A DNA stretch of 64,000 nucleotides from Acinetobacter calcoaceticus (GCF_900520355.1 NZ_LS999521.1:1674001-1738000); one strand, 5' to 3'. Shown: positions 1 through 9,060, counted from the first letter of the stretch. Notes: generated by a model from the sequence alone, not told the origin. Numbers and translations are program-made.

Positions 1-62
1 GTTTCATTTTAGTTGGAGGACTTATCATGATTTATAACGAATATCGAAAGGTAACTAATTAA
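1..62 (+). CDS. C-terminal end of a membrane protein (partial)
   Basis: The reading frame is open from base 3 and ends with TAA at 60-62. It encodes a hydrophobic stretch (FILVGGLIMIY) followed by a short charged tail (NEYRKVTN), as expected for a last transmembrane helix with a cytoplasmic tail. An in-frame ATG at 27 with GGAGGA before it could instead start an 11-residue peptide, but continuity of the frame upstream makes a truncated larger gene more likely. The product cannot be identified from this fragment. Confidence 0.45.
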   Translation, partial: FILVGGLIMIYNEYRKVTN

Positions 63-84
63 AAGCCGCTCTAGCGGCTTTTTT
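61..84 (+). terminator. Intrinsic terminator
   Basis: Perfect 8-bp stem AAGCCGCT/AGCGGCTT with a 2-nt loop, followed by a T run. It closes the partial gene at the left edge. Confidence 0.85.
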
Positions 85-233
85 ATTTAAATGTCTAATT
101 ATTCACATATTTCACTTATTTTATATTTTACTTTCTACTAATTTATCAGTTGAAGAAAGAGCAATATTAATAAGTTACTCATAAATAATTTTATTCTAAT
201 GATCCTTTTTTATTAGTTTTTATATGTTGAATT

Positions 234-260
234 TTGGAACCTATCAATAGTTAAGAATAT
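234..260 (+). promoter_or_regulatory. Phage TTGGAACC element, copy 1
   Basis: TTGGAACC at 234-241 starts exactly 70 nt before the GTG of the next gene (304). The same octamer lies 71 nt before the starts at 7287 and 9132. The fixed distance suggests a phage promoter (-35-like box, with AT-rich sequence about 15-20 nt on) or an activator site. It does not match the sigma-54 consensus. Confidence 0.55.
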
Positions 261-303
261 TTCAGCTGAGAAAATATCCTCAAATTAATATGAGGATAAA
301 TCG

Positions 304-1995
304 GTGAATGTTAAATCAATTTTCATTCAAACCCATGGACCACATCAAAGTCGAGCAGTTGCTGGTTTTGACTCAGTGAATAGTGGTGCTTGTTCAATTG
401 GGATTATCAAAGGTGATTACCGCCAAATTAATGCCTTAGTCACTGAAGACTCCACAGAAAATGACCTTTGGCGTGTTGTAAATTTAAAGGGTAAAAAGAG
501 TGGAATTGATGCTTTTGACTCAGTAGCGGTTTTAGGAGCTATTGATGACCAACATGCTGCTGATTTAGCAATCTTGCAATTTGGCCGTATGTTTGATGCT
601 TGCGTTACAGATGTTATTGAAACAAATCAATTTGGGCTTAAACGTCAACTATCTTCTAAACTGTTCAATTTGGCTTGTTCAAAACCTATTCAACGATGGC
701 AATTAGAACAGCTACAAAACGTTATTACTGCTGAAACACCTCAATGGGACGATATTAATTTAGTCTCTCATAGTGGAGACACTTCAAAGCTGCTGTTAGA
801 TATGCAGCGAAATGATGATTACAGTGAATTATTAAGTAAATTTGATGGTTTGCCTTCGCTGTTGTGTGCTCTTGGTGTAGAAGAGGCGCATTACGACTCT
901 ATCATTATTGATTATCAGCATTTAGAACAGCTTTCGGCAATCCTAAATCGAGCTATGGATCAGTTTTCGAAAACTGGCGTTAAAGTTGTAAATGTCACTG
1001 AAAGTAAGCCTTTCAAACATAAAAAAGTACTTCAAATTGCGCTTACTTATGATTTTGATGACGGCCAGAACTTTACAATCCTTTTCCATAAGCCAGATAG
1101 ATTATCCAAAAATATTAGTCCAGCAGATTCATTAGTTTCTTGGAAGATCTTAATGAATAATCGTGATATTACTGCCGCTATTCAACCAAACCAAGGTGAA
1201 GGGATATCAATCCCAGTTTTAGCTGGTCGAATCATGAAGTTGATTAACCAAAACAGTAACCGTTTTAAACGTTTACAAGCTAAAAAAGCCGAAAAAGCTA
1301 AAGCATTGGCTAAAGCCGAAAATCGGGTTTTAGAAAAACAAAACTTGTTGTCTTCTTTAAAGCAAGAAATAGAAAGTTTGCAATCTGAACTAGACAATTT
1401 AGCTACTTCTAAAACTGAACCGGCGCCAGAGGTGGCACCTGAACCAGAGCCTGAGGTGGCACCTGAACCAGAGCCTGAGGTGGCACCTGAACCAGAGGCT
1501 GAGGTGGCACCTGTACCAGAGGCTGAGGTGGCACCTGTACCAGAGGCTGAGGTGGCACCTGAACCAGAACCTGAGGTGGCACCTGAACCAGAGCCTGAGG
1601 TGGCACCTGAACCAGAGGCTGAGGTGGCACCTGAACCAGAGGCTGAGGTGGCACCTGAACCAGAGGCTGAGGTGGCACCTGTACCAGAACCTGAGGTGGC
1701 ACCTGAACCAGCACCTGAGGTGGCACCTGAACCAGCACCAGAGGTGGTACCTGAACCAGAGCCTGAGGTAGCACCTGTACCAGAACCTGAGGTGGCACCT
1801 GAAATACTACAAAATCTATTAGTTTCAGATGCTTCGAATCCATTGTATAAGTCAATCATTGAAGGACAAGTAGGCGTAAGTTTGGAAGTACTAGAACAAG
1901 TTCGAGATGAGGCTGAAAAGAATTTAGAGGACCCTTTATTAGTTCCAGCTGTAACTGAGTTACTTAATCAAATTAAAGTTAAGGAGAGCGTTTAA
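304..1995 (+). CDS. Phage protein with proline/glutamate repeat tract
   Basis: 563 residues from a GTG start; GAGG at 292-295 lies 8 nt upstream. The first ~340 residues are a folded-looking region I do not recognise. Residues ~340-370 form a Lys/Glu/Leu-rich, coiled-coil-like segment. Residues 376-499 are 15 copies of an 8-residue unit ([24 protein letters not shown] and similar). A ~60-residue acidic C-terminus follows. The stop overlaps the start of the polyvalent-protein gene (TAATG), so the two are probably translated together. An extended Pro/Glu rod usually acts as a spacer. A role as an internal or co-injected virion protein is inference from the neighbour only. Confidence 0.7.
   Translation: MNVKSIFIQTHGPHQSRAVAGFDSVNSGACSIGIIKGDYRQINALVTEDSTENDLWRVVNLKGKKSGIDAFDSVAVLGAIDDQHAADLAILQFGRMFDACVTDVIETNQFGLKRQLSSKLFNLACSKPIQRWQLEQLQNVITAETPQWDDINLVSHSGDTSKLLLDMQRNDDYSELLSKFDGLPSLLCALGVEEAHYDSIIIDYQHLEQLSAILNRAMDQFSKTGVKVVNVTESKPFKHKKVLQIALTYDFDDGQNFTILFHKPDRLSKNISPADSLVSWKILMNNRDITAAIQPNQGEGISIPVLAGRIMKLINQNSNRFKRLQAKKAEKAKALAKAENRVLEKQNLLSSLKQEIESLQSELDNLATSKTEPAPEVAPEPEPEVAPEPEPEVAPEPEAEVAPVPEAEVAPVPEAEVAPEPEPEVAPEPEPEVAPEPEAEVAPEPEAEVAPEPEAEVAPVPEPEVAPEPAPEVAPEPAPEVVPEPEPEVAPVPEPEVAPEILQNLLVSDASNPLYKSIIEGQVGVSLEVLEQVRDEAEKNLEDPLLVPAVTELLNQIKVKESV
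1429..1800 (+). repeat. 24-bp coding minisatellite, 15.5 units
   Basis: Fifteen complete 24-bp units beginning GAGGTGGCACCT, plus a 12-bp final half-unit, all in frame. Units differ at the GAA/GTA and CCT/GCT codons (and one GTG/GTA) in blocks, which suggests local duplication of pairs or triplets. Copy number could change by slippage without shifting the frame. Confidence 0.95.
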
Positions 1996-4505
1996 TGATA
2001 TTTAAATTAATTACGCCTTCTGTAATAGCAACGGACCCTTTAATTGTAATTGATCAAATGATTAGTTTCTTTAAACCAACGCAGCCCTTAACTGGGCTTT
2101 TACGGGGTAGAACTAATAATGTTAAGACGGCTAAAGGGGCAAAGATTTCGACTGTATTCGCATTAGTTGATATTGGACAAGTCATTGCATCTCATACAAC
2201 AACCGGTGCAGAAAACCCAAACTATCCTCAAGAATTGCAACCACGAGATCGTAGTCGTGAATCATCAAAAGCATGGGTACATAAAACTGCTAATGATCTA
2301 GATCCCGAAAGCCTTGGCCGCTCGGGACGGGCAGATACGGGAGCACCGATAACCGGTGATGATTTAGTTGTTGAATCAGGAAATGGCCGAACCATGGCAA
2401 TCAAGCTTGCATATGAGCTTGGTACCGCAGATGAGTATAAACAATGGTTGATTGAAGAAGCCGATTACTTTGGTTTTAGCACTGAGCAGGTACAAGCCAT
2501 AGCTAAACCAATTTTGATACGTATTCGTACAACTGAGATCGATAGAGCACAATTTGCTATTGATGCAAACCAAGATGATAAGTTGTCATTTACAGCTACA
2601 GAACGAGCTAAAGCCGATGCTAAACGATTAGATGAGAATTTACTGGCTCTCTTTAACCCAAGTGAAGACGGCGATTTACTAGCAGTAAGTAATCAAAAGT
2701 TCATTCAAGGTTTTTTAACTAAATTAGGTGATACAGAAGCAGCGCAGTACACCACGAAAGATAAAAAACCAACACAAGCACTCATTAATAGAATCAAGGC
2801 TGCAATTTTTAGTAAAGCGTACAACGATGATCGTCTGTTAGAAATGATGGCTGATCAAACAAAACCAGATCTTCAAAATATGCTTAATGCACTAGGTGTT
2901 GCTGCTCCTAAATTTATTGAAGCACAAGCTATTAGCCGTGGGAATGTTCAAGATATTTCAGATCAAATCGTGGATGGTGTGGAGCAAGCCATAGATCAAC
3001 GTGTTGCAAATGCAATTATTGATGCAGCAAATACTATTTTATCAGCAAAGCAAAATGATCAAGATATTGTTGAGTTTGTACAGCAGCAAGGTCTTTTCGA
3101 GGATCTGGGAGAAGGTGTTGCTGAGCTGGCCGTGTTTCTAGCTAAGAATAGCCGCAGTTCAAAAAAAATGAGTATGTTGTTTAAAGCTCTTGCGGAATTT
3201 GCAGAAAAACAGGCTTTAGATAGCATTAACGTTGGGTTATTTGGTGAGCCTGAACCCGTTAGTGTGAAAGATGCAATCCAATATGCAAAGCAAGTACTTG
3301 GAAAGGATTTCATAAGTGTAGAAATGTATGATTCTATTGAAGGGATAAACATTTCTAGTAACCATAAGATAGTTCGCTTAACGAAAGAGGGAGCAGAACG
3401 TTTTCATAATTCTTTGAAAATTAGTGTTGATTTAGCTTCTGGTCCAGACAAATCTGTTGTGTTCAATCTGGATAATGATTTAAGAGCTGCATTTCTTAAA
3501 TCAGAAATTGATAAACAAGCTCATAATGCAGCAACATCTCCATTCAATTTGTTATCCGAACCTACTGAAGAACAAAAAGTTTCAGGTGATTATCAAAAGG
3601 GCATTATTGAAATTGCTGGTTTAAAAATAGCAATTGAAAATCCGGCAGGTTCTCTACGTTATGGTAAAGATCAAGATGGCAACTTTTGGCAAATCTTAAT
3701 GAAACACCACTATGGATATATTGAAGGCACACAGGGCGCAGATGGAGATGAAATAGATGTATTTGTGAAAAGCGGGCTAGAGAAAATACCTGATTCCGTT
3801 TATATCATTCGTCAGCAAAATAAAGATGGAACTTTTGATGAGCATAAAATCATTATAGGCGCTAGTGATTTCATTGAAGCAAAAAATATTTACCATGCAA
3901 ATTTTGACGAAAATTGGTCTGGCTTTGCAGGAATTAAAGAGATTTCATTAGAAAGTCTCAAAGCTAGTTTGAATCATACATGGAGTGAATTTGATTCAAT
4001 TTTGCAGCAACTACCGACATTAGACATAGTAAATGAAAATCCTCTCGATGCTATTAATCAAATGATTGATCATGTAAAGCAAAAATTTCATACTTACGAA
4101 ATACAACCACCTAGAATAAAAGTATATGGTTGGAAATCAGTTGAAATGGCAAAGCACTTAACTTACCGAGAACTTCATCTTTTAAAATATAAAACTAATC
4201 ATGAACATAAATTATCTATTCCTAATGGGATTTATAATGTTGATGAAAAAGGGCTTAAAAAACTCAATGCAATAAGCTGGGCAATCTATCATAGAGATAA
4301 GTTATTCCGCGAAGGTAAACTTGCTAATGAAATGCAGCCAGATTCTAGTGACATTATCAACATTCAAAATGAAGCTAAGAGATATATTGAGCTGGGTTTA
4401 TTTGATAGCGTAGTAAACGAAAATGATAATTTTCTTTTAGATGAAATTGATGATTCAGAAAAAATGAGAATAAATGACATTCTATACGAAGGATTAGATG
4501 TTTAG
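1995..4505 (+). CDS. Polyvalent protein with DdrB/ParB-like and pyrophosphatase-like domains
   Basis: 836 residues; AAGGAG at 1981-1986 serves the ATG that overlaps the previous stop. Residues ~30-270 resemble the DdrB-like ParB superfamily domain, with VVESGNGRTMAIKLA as in ParB/Srx folds. Residues ~535-670 resemble the inorganic-pyrophosphatase-like domain of polyvalent proteins (ENPAGSLRYGKD, HYGYIEGTQGADGDEIDVF). The last ~150 residues are unassigned. Such multi-domain proteins are known from phages and conjugative elements and are thought to enter the host with the DNA and protect it or modify the cell. The family assignment is from motif recognition; the precise substrate is unknown. 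Confidence 0.7.
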   Translation: MIFKLITPSVIATDPLIVIDQMISFFKPTQPLTGLLRGRTNNVKTAKGAKISTVFALVDIGQVIASHTTTGAENPNYPQELQPRDRSRESSKAWVHKTANDLDPESLGRSGRADTGAPITGDDLVVESGNGRTMAIKLAYELGTADEYKQWLIEEADYFGFSTEQVQAIAKPILIRIRTTEIDRAQFAIDANQDDKLSFTATERAKADAKRLDENLLALFNPSEDGDLLAVSNQKFIQGFLTKLGDTEAAQYTTKDKKPTQALINRIKAAIFSKAYNDDRLLEMMADQTKPDLQNMLNALGVAAPKFIEAQAISRGNVQDISDQIVDGVEQAIDQRVANAIIDAANTILSAKQNDQDIVEFVQQQGLFEDLGEGVAELAVFLAKNSRSSKKMSMLFKALAEFAEKQALDSINVGLFGEPEPVSVKDAIQYAKQVLGKDFISVEMYDSIEGINISSNHKIVRLTKEGAERFHNSLKISVDLASGPDKSVVFNLDNDLRAAFLKSEIDKQAHNAATSPFNLLSEPTEEQKVSGDYQKGIIEIAGLKIAIENPAGSLRYGKDQDGNFWQILMKHHYGYIEGTQGADGDEIDVFVKSGLEKIPDSVYIIRQQNKDGTFDEHKIIIGASDFIEAKNIYHANFDENWSGFAGIKEISLESLKASLNHTWSEFDSILQQLPTLDIVNENPLDAINQMIDHVKQKFHTYEIQPPRIKVYGWKSVEMAKHLTYRELHLLKYKTNHEHKLSIPNGIYNVDEKGLKKLNAISWAIYHRDKLFREGKLANEMQPDSSDIINIQNEAKRYIELGLFDSVVNENDNFLLDEIDDSEKMRINDILYEGLDV

Positions 4506-4508
4506 TTC

Positions 4509-4540
4509 TGGAACCTACTAAAAATTAAGTACTTATGAAC
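4509..4540 (+). promoter_or_regulatory. Phage TGGAACC element, copy 2 (orphan)
   Basis: TGGAACC at 4509-4515, four bases after the polyvalent gene, matches the other phage elements. No + strand gene starts about 70 nt downstream; instead there is a hairpin and then the convergent LysR gene. This suggests that the phage unit it served has been replaced. Confidence 0.4.
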
Positions 4541-4543
4541 ATT

Positions 4544-4583
4544 CAACATAGGAATGTAAAGTTCCTATGTTGAGGAATATTTT
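4544..4583. terminator. Strong hairpin, possible terminator
   Basis: Perfect 11-bp stem CAACATAGGAA/TTCCTATGTTG with a 7-nt loop, between the convergent ends of the polyvalent gene and the LysR gene. The T-rich stretch (ATATTTTT) begins a few bases after the stem, so termination is likely but not textbook. Confidence 0.5.
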
Positions 4584-4637
4584 TCCAGATCAAAGTACTA
4601 ATCAAATTTTTCTTTTCTTCCTTTTCTAGCTATTAAT

Positions 4638-5573
4638 TTATTCCTGTAACTGGAATTCCTCACAACATTTCTTTATAACATTTCTTAGCCACTGATGTGC
4701 TAAGTCACGTTCTTTCCTAATATGCCAGGCTTGCATATATGAGAATCCTGGAAGGTTTATCGGAGGGGCAAATTGGCAAAGTGATTCATGATAATTTTCT
4801 GAACACACAGATCTACTAGCAACTGTTAATATCAAATTAGTACCTGGTAATAACTGCACAGCCGCACTCCAATGAGGCAAGGCGACATTGATATGACGTT
4901 TAAGTCCTTTAGCAGCCAACGCTTTCTCGATTTCATCAACTGAGTCAGGCTTGAGTCCAAGCATCACATGTGGCCTTTCAAGCCATTCTTCCAGTGACAA
5001 ATCTCTATTCTTAGGTAGATAGGTTCTATCTGCGAGGCAGATAAACTGCTCAGGAAAAAGGAATTCTTTCTGAATTTCCTCATTATGCACTGGAAAAATT
5101 CCAAGAGCTAAGTCAAGCTCACCTTCTTCTAGTTGCATCAGCATCATTTCGCGACTTGCCTGACTTATGGCGAGATCAATACGTGGAGCCACTTTATTTA
5201 TATGACCTATGAGCTTGGGTAGTATGATCCTTGCTGCATAGTCTGACATTGCAATCCTGAATGTACGTTGAGCCGTAAAAGGATCGAATTCGGGTGAACC
5301 AAGCATTTCATTTAACTCAGTTAATGCACCTTCGAGTGAAGGTAATAAGCTTTGCGCGCGTACTGTTAAAACCATCTTTCCATCTTTACGTACCATTAAT
5401 GGATCATTGAATAAAGATCGTAATTGAGACAGAGCATGACTAACGGCTGGTTGGCTTCTGTGTAATCTAATAGCCGCACGAGTGACGTGTTTTTCGGTCA
5501 ATAATGCATGAAGTGTTAATAAAAGATTTAAATCTATTCTACGAAGTTCATCCATGGTGTGCATACTCAACAT
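4638..5573 (-). CDS. LysR-family transcriptional regulator
   Basis: 311 residues. The N-terminal winged helix-turn-helix is clear (DLNLLLTLHALLTEKHVTRA, then RSQPAVSHALSQLRSLFNDPL), followed by the LysR substrate-binding domain. The start is uncertain: ATGs at 5573, 5564 and 5555 are all in frame and none has a convincing ribosome site; MDELRRIDLNLL (5555) is the commonest form in this family. Transcribed divergently from the small transporter at 5654, which it probably regulates. Together with the transporter and the protein at 6243 it sits between phage genes, so it looks like cargo rather than a phage function. The inducer is unknown. Confidence 0.9.
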   Translation of the reverse strand: MLSMHTMDELRRIDLNLLLTLHALLTEKHVTRAAIRLHRSQPAVSHALSQLRSLFNDPLMVRKDGKMVLTVRAQSLLPSLEGALTELNEMLGSPEFDPFTAQRTFRIAMSDYAARIILPKLIGHINKVAPRIDLAISQASREMMLMQLEEGELDLALGIFPVHNEEIQKEFLFPEQFICLADRTYLPKNRDLSLEEWLERPHVMLGLKPDSVDEIEKALAAKGLKRHINVALPHWSAAVQLLPGTNLILTVASRSVCSENYHESLCQFAPPINLPGFSYMQAWHIRKERDLAHQWLRNVIKKCCEEFQLQE

Positions 5574-5579
5574 GCATAT

Positions 5580-5609
5580 AAACGATTTTTATAAATATAT
5601 CGTATATGA
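5580..5609. promoter_or_regulatory. Divergent LysR/transporter control region
   Basis: An 80-bp intergenic region separates the divergent starts. It holds an inverted repeat, ACGAT-N12-ATCGT (about 5583-5604), typical in shape of a LysR-type binding site. Binding is inference from position. Confidence 0.45.
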
Positions 5610-5653
5610 AATAATAATTACATCAAATAATCATTCACCTGAAGAGGCTTAAT

Positions 5654-6172
5654 ATGTTGAGTAAAACAATGCTGTTCTCTCTGATACCAGCAGGAATGGC
5701 ATTTCTAGCTGGTGCGGTATTACCTTTTCAGGCAACAAGCAATGGTGAAGTAGGAAAAGCTCTAGGTCACCCTCTTTGGGGAGCTATAGTTTCGCTTATC
5801 GTAAGTGCAGCGGTCGTACTTTTACTATTATGGCTTCTAAAAGTGCCTAGCCCACGTGTCGGTAATGCCTTACAGGCACCATGGTGGGTTTGGATTGGTG
5901 GTGTGCTAGGAGCTGTCTATGTTGCAAGTGCAGCAGCATTTGCCCCTAAGTTAGGAGCTGGTGGATTTATTGTACTAGTTGTAGCGGGTCAAATGATTGC
6001 AGCAGTTGTTGTTGATCATTTTGGATTAATGAATTTAACACCACGTCCAATCAATCTCGCACGATTTGCAGGCGTATTTTTCATTCTTGCTGGAGCTGTA
6101 TTAATTCAATACGGTGGACACATATCTTCTGCCGATGCAACAACTACTACTGATCAGCAGAATAGAATTTAA
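5654..6172 (+). CDS. DMT-type inner-membrane transporter (DUF606/YdcZ-like)
   Basis: 172 residues with five probable transmembrane helices in the YdcZ/DUF606 arrangement (FSLIPAGMAFLAGAVLPFQ; GHPLWGAIVSLIVSAAVVLL; WWVWIGGVLGAVYVASAAAF; GGFIVLVVAGQMIAAVVVDH; INLARFAGVFFILAGAVLIQ). Half-size members of the drug/metabolite transporter superfamily move small organic molecules, but the substrate is unknown. AAGAGG precedes the ATG. It is the likely target of the divergent LysR regulator. Confidence 0.85.
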   Translation: MLSKTMLFSLIPAGMAFLAGAVLPFQATSNGEVGKALGHPLWGAIVSLIVSAAVVLLLLWLLKVPSPRVGNALQAPWWVWIGGVLGAVYVASAAAFAPKLGAGGFIVLVVAGQMIAAVVVDHFGLMNLTPRPINLARFAGVFFILAGAVLIQYGGHISSADATTTTDQQNRI

Positions 6173-6242
6173 AATCAATATGCTAAGCAGTTTCTAGCGA
6201 ATTGCTTAACCTATGAAAGTAATTTAATCAAGGAATCTAAAC

Positions 6243-6959
6243 ATGAATATCGTAAAAATCCAATTCAGTGATGGTCGCCCCGATGTAGCAGGCATTCAAG
6301 ATGTAAATAATGTCTTAAATGCAATCGGAGTACGTGCAACTACCATTAAAATTCCTACTGAAGCTCGTCCATTACTTAAAGCATATAAGAACCGTGCTAT
6401 TACAGAAGGCGAGGAGCATCAACTAATCTCTATTTTTAATTTGAATCGCGCTGAATTAATGGAACAAATCCAGCTTGCTGGTCGTACTCCAGTCATTCCT
6501 GATGGTGGTGTATTCACAACTGAAGGGGGCCAATCTTCTTATCCTAAAGTGTATGACATGAAAGCAATGTCACCAGAAGTACAAAATTTTGTTCTAAATA
6601 AATATGGTCGTCTACATGTGAATACTTCTGATACTGGATTAGGTATTGACGAAGTTATGACTGTTATTACAGGTGGACCTTTCACTTGGATGTTCCTGTT
6701 ACCTGATGGTGTATTAGCTCGTCTCACCGTAGAATTTATAGGTGAAAATGAAGATGCCGTTCGTCTGAGTTACCCTGGTATTCGAATGCACGCAGGCTAT
6801 ATGGATGCCAAAGAAGGTTTAGTTGTTGCTTTTGCTCATGGACCGGACAACTTTGAAATTAAATATGAAGCAGATATTCAATATTCAGAGTTACTTGGTG
6901 ACAATCCATGGGTTGACTTCTCTGGTGAAATGCCTCGACTACACAGTAAACTTGCCTAG
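6243..6959 (+). CDS. Conserved protein of unknown function
   Basis: 238 residues, no signal peptide or membrane segment; AAGGA lies 8 nt before the ATG. I do not recognise the family. It is an ordinary soluble, mixed alpha/beta-looking sequence with several Gly-rich turns (TPVIPDGGVFTTEGGQ, MTVITGGPFTWMFLLPDGV). It follows the small transporter by 70 nt on the same strand and is closed by a strong terminator at 7053, so it probably shares the LysR-controlled unit and may act on the transported compound (inference only). Confidence 0.75.
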   Translation: MNIVKIQFSDGRPDVAGIQDVNNVLNAIGVRATTIKIPTEARPLLKAYKNRAITEGEEHQLISIFNLNRAELMEQIQLAGRTPVIPDGGVFTTEGGQSSYPKVYDMKAMSPEVQNFVLNKYGRLHVNTSDTGLGIDEVMTVITGGPFTWMFLLPDGVLARLTVEFIGENEDAVRLSYPGIRMHAGYMDAKEGLVVAFAHGPDNFEIKYEADIQYSELLGDNPWVDFSGEMPRLHSKLA

Positions 6960-7052
6960 AATTTTTTATACAGATAACTACTATCACTTCTATTATTAAA
7001 ACAAAATTAGTGAATACAAGTTGTTGTAAAATATAAATTTATTATATATCTT

Positions 7053-7086
7053 AAAAATACTCAGTTCTACGTATCTGAGTATTTTT
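7053..7086 (+). terminator. Intrinsic terminator after the cargo unit
   Basis: Perfect 12-bp stem AAAAATACTCAG/CTGAGTATTTTT with a 10-nt loop and T-rich tail, ending the LysR-linked unit. Confidence 0.85.
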
Positions 7087-7215
7087 AATTTTTTACTATT
7101 TATATTGATTTCATTACATCTGCTTTACAAAAGCCATAAGAAAATGTTTTTTTGATGAAAATTTTCAAAAATGATTCAACATGTAATTCGTGAAATAAAA
7201 TAAGTATTTTTCTGC

Positions 7216-7245
7216 TTGGAACCATTATTAGATGATAAAATTTTA
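7216..7245 (+). promoter_or_regulatory. Phage TTGGAACC element, copy 3
   Basis: TTGGAACC at 7216-7223, 71 nt before the ATG at 7287; the sequence continues ATTATT and then an AT-rich GATAAAAT about 17 nt on. Same octamer and distance as copies 1 and 4. Confidence 0.55.
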
Positions 7246-7286
7246 ATTACTAATAATAGTCTTATCTTTTAAGGTAGGACTTTTTT

Positions 7287-8099
7287 ATGTCCAAAGCTTT
7301 AGCATATGCACCAGCTGTAAATACAGCAAAAACTAAGTTGCCAAGTACTGAATCAGATCCATTCTATGGTTCTATTTCAAAGCATAAATATGCAGAATTT
7401 TCTCTTTGTGATAAAGATGGTAACCCAATAGCGTCACCTGTAATTAGAGCATTGCTTACTGAAGGTGATAAAAGCATTGAGAGCCAATGGCAAACTCCGT
7501 TTGAAAATAGCAATCCTGAGCTAAAAATGCCTATGTTGATGGCTAACTTGCAAACTGGGCAAATGCTTCAAGTCGCTGGTTCTTTGGGAGAAAATTCCCC
7601 TTTTAAGTCTGCACTAATTGATATGGCATCAGGACCTTTATCAACTGCTGAAAATGCACTAAAGAGTGTTGAAGGAAGAACAAATTTAACCAAAGTGAAT
7701 ACAACGCAAGTATTCCTATCTACTTCTTCAGTACGTCTCAATTTATCAGTCTTTTTCTTGGCCTTTAGTGATGCGAAATCAGAAGTTGAAGACAGAATTA
7801 TGCAATTGGAGGCATGGAGTCTGCCAGTTACATTATCTTCAGATTCTACGCTACAGAATGTCGTTAATGACTCAAATACAGCCCTAGAAGGATTATTTTC
7901 AGGTGTAATCCCGCCTTTTGTATCTCTTACTACCCATGGCAAAACTTATAAACCCTTTATTATTGAAAGTGTTTCAGCACCAATAGTCGCGCCAATTGAT
8001 GAAAAAGGTAACCGGTTAAGTTTGGCCGTCAATATTAGTTTAATGAGTCGTACTGCATGGGACTCAAAAGACATTTATTCATTATATGGAGGCAACTAA
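7287..8099 (+). CDS. Phage tail/baseplate-type protein
   Basis: 270 residues, soluble. First of three overlapping genes: the stop overlaps the next start (TAATG). The sequence carries KVNTTQVFLSTSSVRLNLSV followed by repeated beta-rich segments, resembling baseplate/tail-tube-associated proteins of myoviruses. I base the call mainly on its place upstream of the lysis genes. The exact structural role is not determined. Confidence 0.55.
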   Translation: MSKALAYAPAVNTAKTKLPSTESDPFYGSISKHKYAEFSLCDKDGNPIASPVIRALLTEGDKSIESQWQTPFENSNPELKMPMLMANLQTGQMLQVAGSLGENSPFKSALIDMASGPLSTAENALKSVEGRTNLTKVNTTQVFLSTSSVRLNLSVFFLAFSDAKSEVEDRIMQLEAWSLPVTLSSDSTLQNVVNDSNTALEGLFSGVIPPFVSLTTHGKTYKPFIIESVSAPIVAPIDEKGNRLSLAVNISLMSRTAWDSKDIYSLYGGN

Positions 8100-8797
8100 T
8101 GATTACATTTGATCCTGTGCCAGTTGGTGAAAATACCTTCCAAATGCAAGAGCTTAGTTTTGAACAATGTTTAAAAGTCTCAATTATTCAACCTCATTTA
8201 AATGAAAAGAGGCTTACAGCCTTTCTAAAATCTGTCTTAGATAGTGTGTTTGATCCATTACTTTTAACGATTCAAGAACGGTATTTACTGCTACTTAAGT
8301 ATCTTGAAAAACAAAGTAATACTATGTTGGAAGTGGATACTGACTGGACTAAAGTTTTCCTTCGATCTGAAATCTTATGGAAAACTGAAGTTTCTCTGAA
8401 TGGTGTAACTGTTAGACAGTTAAATGGAAAAGAAGCGGAGTTCCTTGAAGCGAATTGTAAGAATGTCGCGGAATGGATTGCATGCATGATGGCTTTTCAG
8501 CTGAGCTATTCTAATCATGAGCACTTAGCTTTATTGCCGGATAGAACAAATCCACAATTATTTGAAGAACAATTTAAACAACGGCTAGACTTTATCAAGA
8601 AAATGCCAGCGAGTGATTTCGATTTGTGCTATCAAGATTTTAATAATTTAAACAACGAGTTATTCACTCATTTACGGTTAAGTGTCGATAACTATGGCAT
8701 TTTAGTGGAAAGAGGTGCAGATGACGCGCCTGCTCGATTTCGCACCGCTTCCGTCTTTACTGGAATCATCAAAGAGTTGGACCGATCTTTTGCTTGA
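8099..8797 (+). CDS. Phage tail-associated protein, possible baseplate assembly factor
   Basis: 232 residues from the ATG that overlaps the previous stop; GGAGG at 8088-8092 supports this start. The sequence is alpha-helical and soluble (LTIQERYLLLLKYLEK, GKEAEFLEANCKNVAEWIACM), in the size and style of T4 gp26-like baseplate hub assembly proteins or tail chaperones. The match is impressionistic. The 3' end overlaps the next gene by 77 nt in another frame. Confidence 0.5.
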   Translation: MITFDPVPVGENTFQMQELSFEQCLKVSIIQPHLNEKRLTAFLKSVLDSVFDPLLLTIQERYLLLLKYLEKQSNTMLEVDTDWTKVFLRSEILWKTEVSLNGVTVRQLNGKEAEFLEANCKNVAEWIACMMAFQLSYSNHEHLALLPDRTNPQLFEEQFKQRLDFIKKMPASDFDLCYQDFNNLNNELFTHLRLSVDNYGILVERGADDAPARFRTASVFTGIIKELDRSFA

Positions 8798-9008
8798 GAC
8801 TGTTAATAGTATTTCTGCAAACTGTCCAATGCCTTTGTTTGATGCTTTGAAAATGCCTTTGAGTTTTGAAAGTACTTATTTCAATTCTTCTGCATGGGAA
8901 AGCCGCAAAAAATATTTAGAAAATGAAGTTGAGCGGCACAATGCTTTTATAAAACTGGGACAGGAAGTCATTAAGGGGCTAAATGCATTAGCTAGTAGAA
9001 GTCGATAA
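8721..9008 (+). CDS. Small phage protein overlapping the preceding gene
   Basis: 95 residues; AGAGG just before the ATG at 8721. Its first 77 nt overlap the end of the 8099 gene in the +1 frame relative to it. This arrangement recalls tail assembly chaperone pairs, but no good slippery heptamer was found in the overlap, and the independent ribosome site favours separate translation. The C-terminal half is helical and charged (SRKKYLENEVERHNAFIKL). Function unknown. Confidence 0.6.
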   Translation: MTRLLDFAPLPSLLESSKSWTDLLLETVNSISANCPMPLFDALKMPLSFESTYFNSSAWESRKKYLENEVERHNAFIKLGQEVIKGLNALASRSR

Positions 9009-9020
9009 TAATTAATTATT

Positions 9021-9048
9021 AAAAGTCTGAATTATTCAGGCTTTTTTT
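9021..9048 (+). terminator. Intrinsic terminator
   Basis: AAGTCTGAA/TTCAGGCTT stem (one G-T pair) followed by seven T residues; ends the tail-gene unit. Confidence 0.8.
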
Positions 9049-9060
9049 ATACCTTTCTCT

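Larger units (their letters stand above)
6960..7286 (+). other. Intergenic stretch between cargo and phage tail genes
   Basis: Contains the terminator at 7053-7086 and the phage element at 7216. The rest is AT-rich with no credible reading frame. Confidence 0.7.

Noticed and set aside
234..260. Sigma-54 promoter at the TTGGAACC elements
   Set aside because: The required TGGC-N8-TTGC spacing and GG/GC doublets are absent.
1182..1859. Two long minus-strand frames rich in Gly/Ser/Thr or Gln/Val/Pro repeats
   Set aside because: They are mirror frames of the 24-bp coding repeat in the + strand gene; no ribosome site and no neighbours in that direction.
8721..8797. Programmed frameshift joining the 8099 and 8721 genes
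   Set aside because: No convincing slippery heptamer in the overlap, and the second gene has its own ribosome site.
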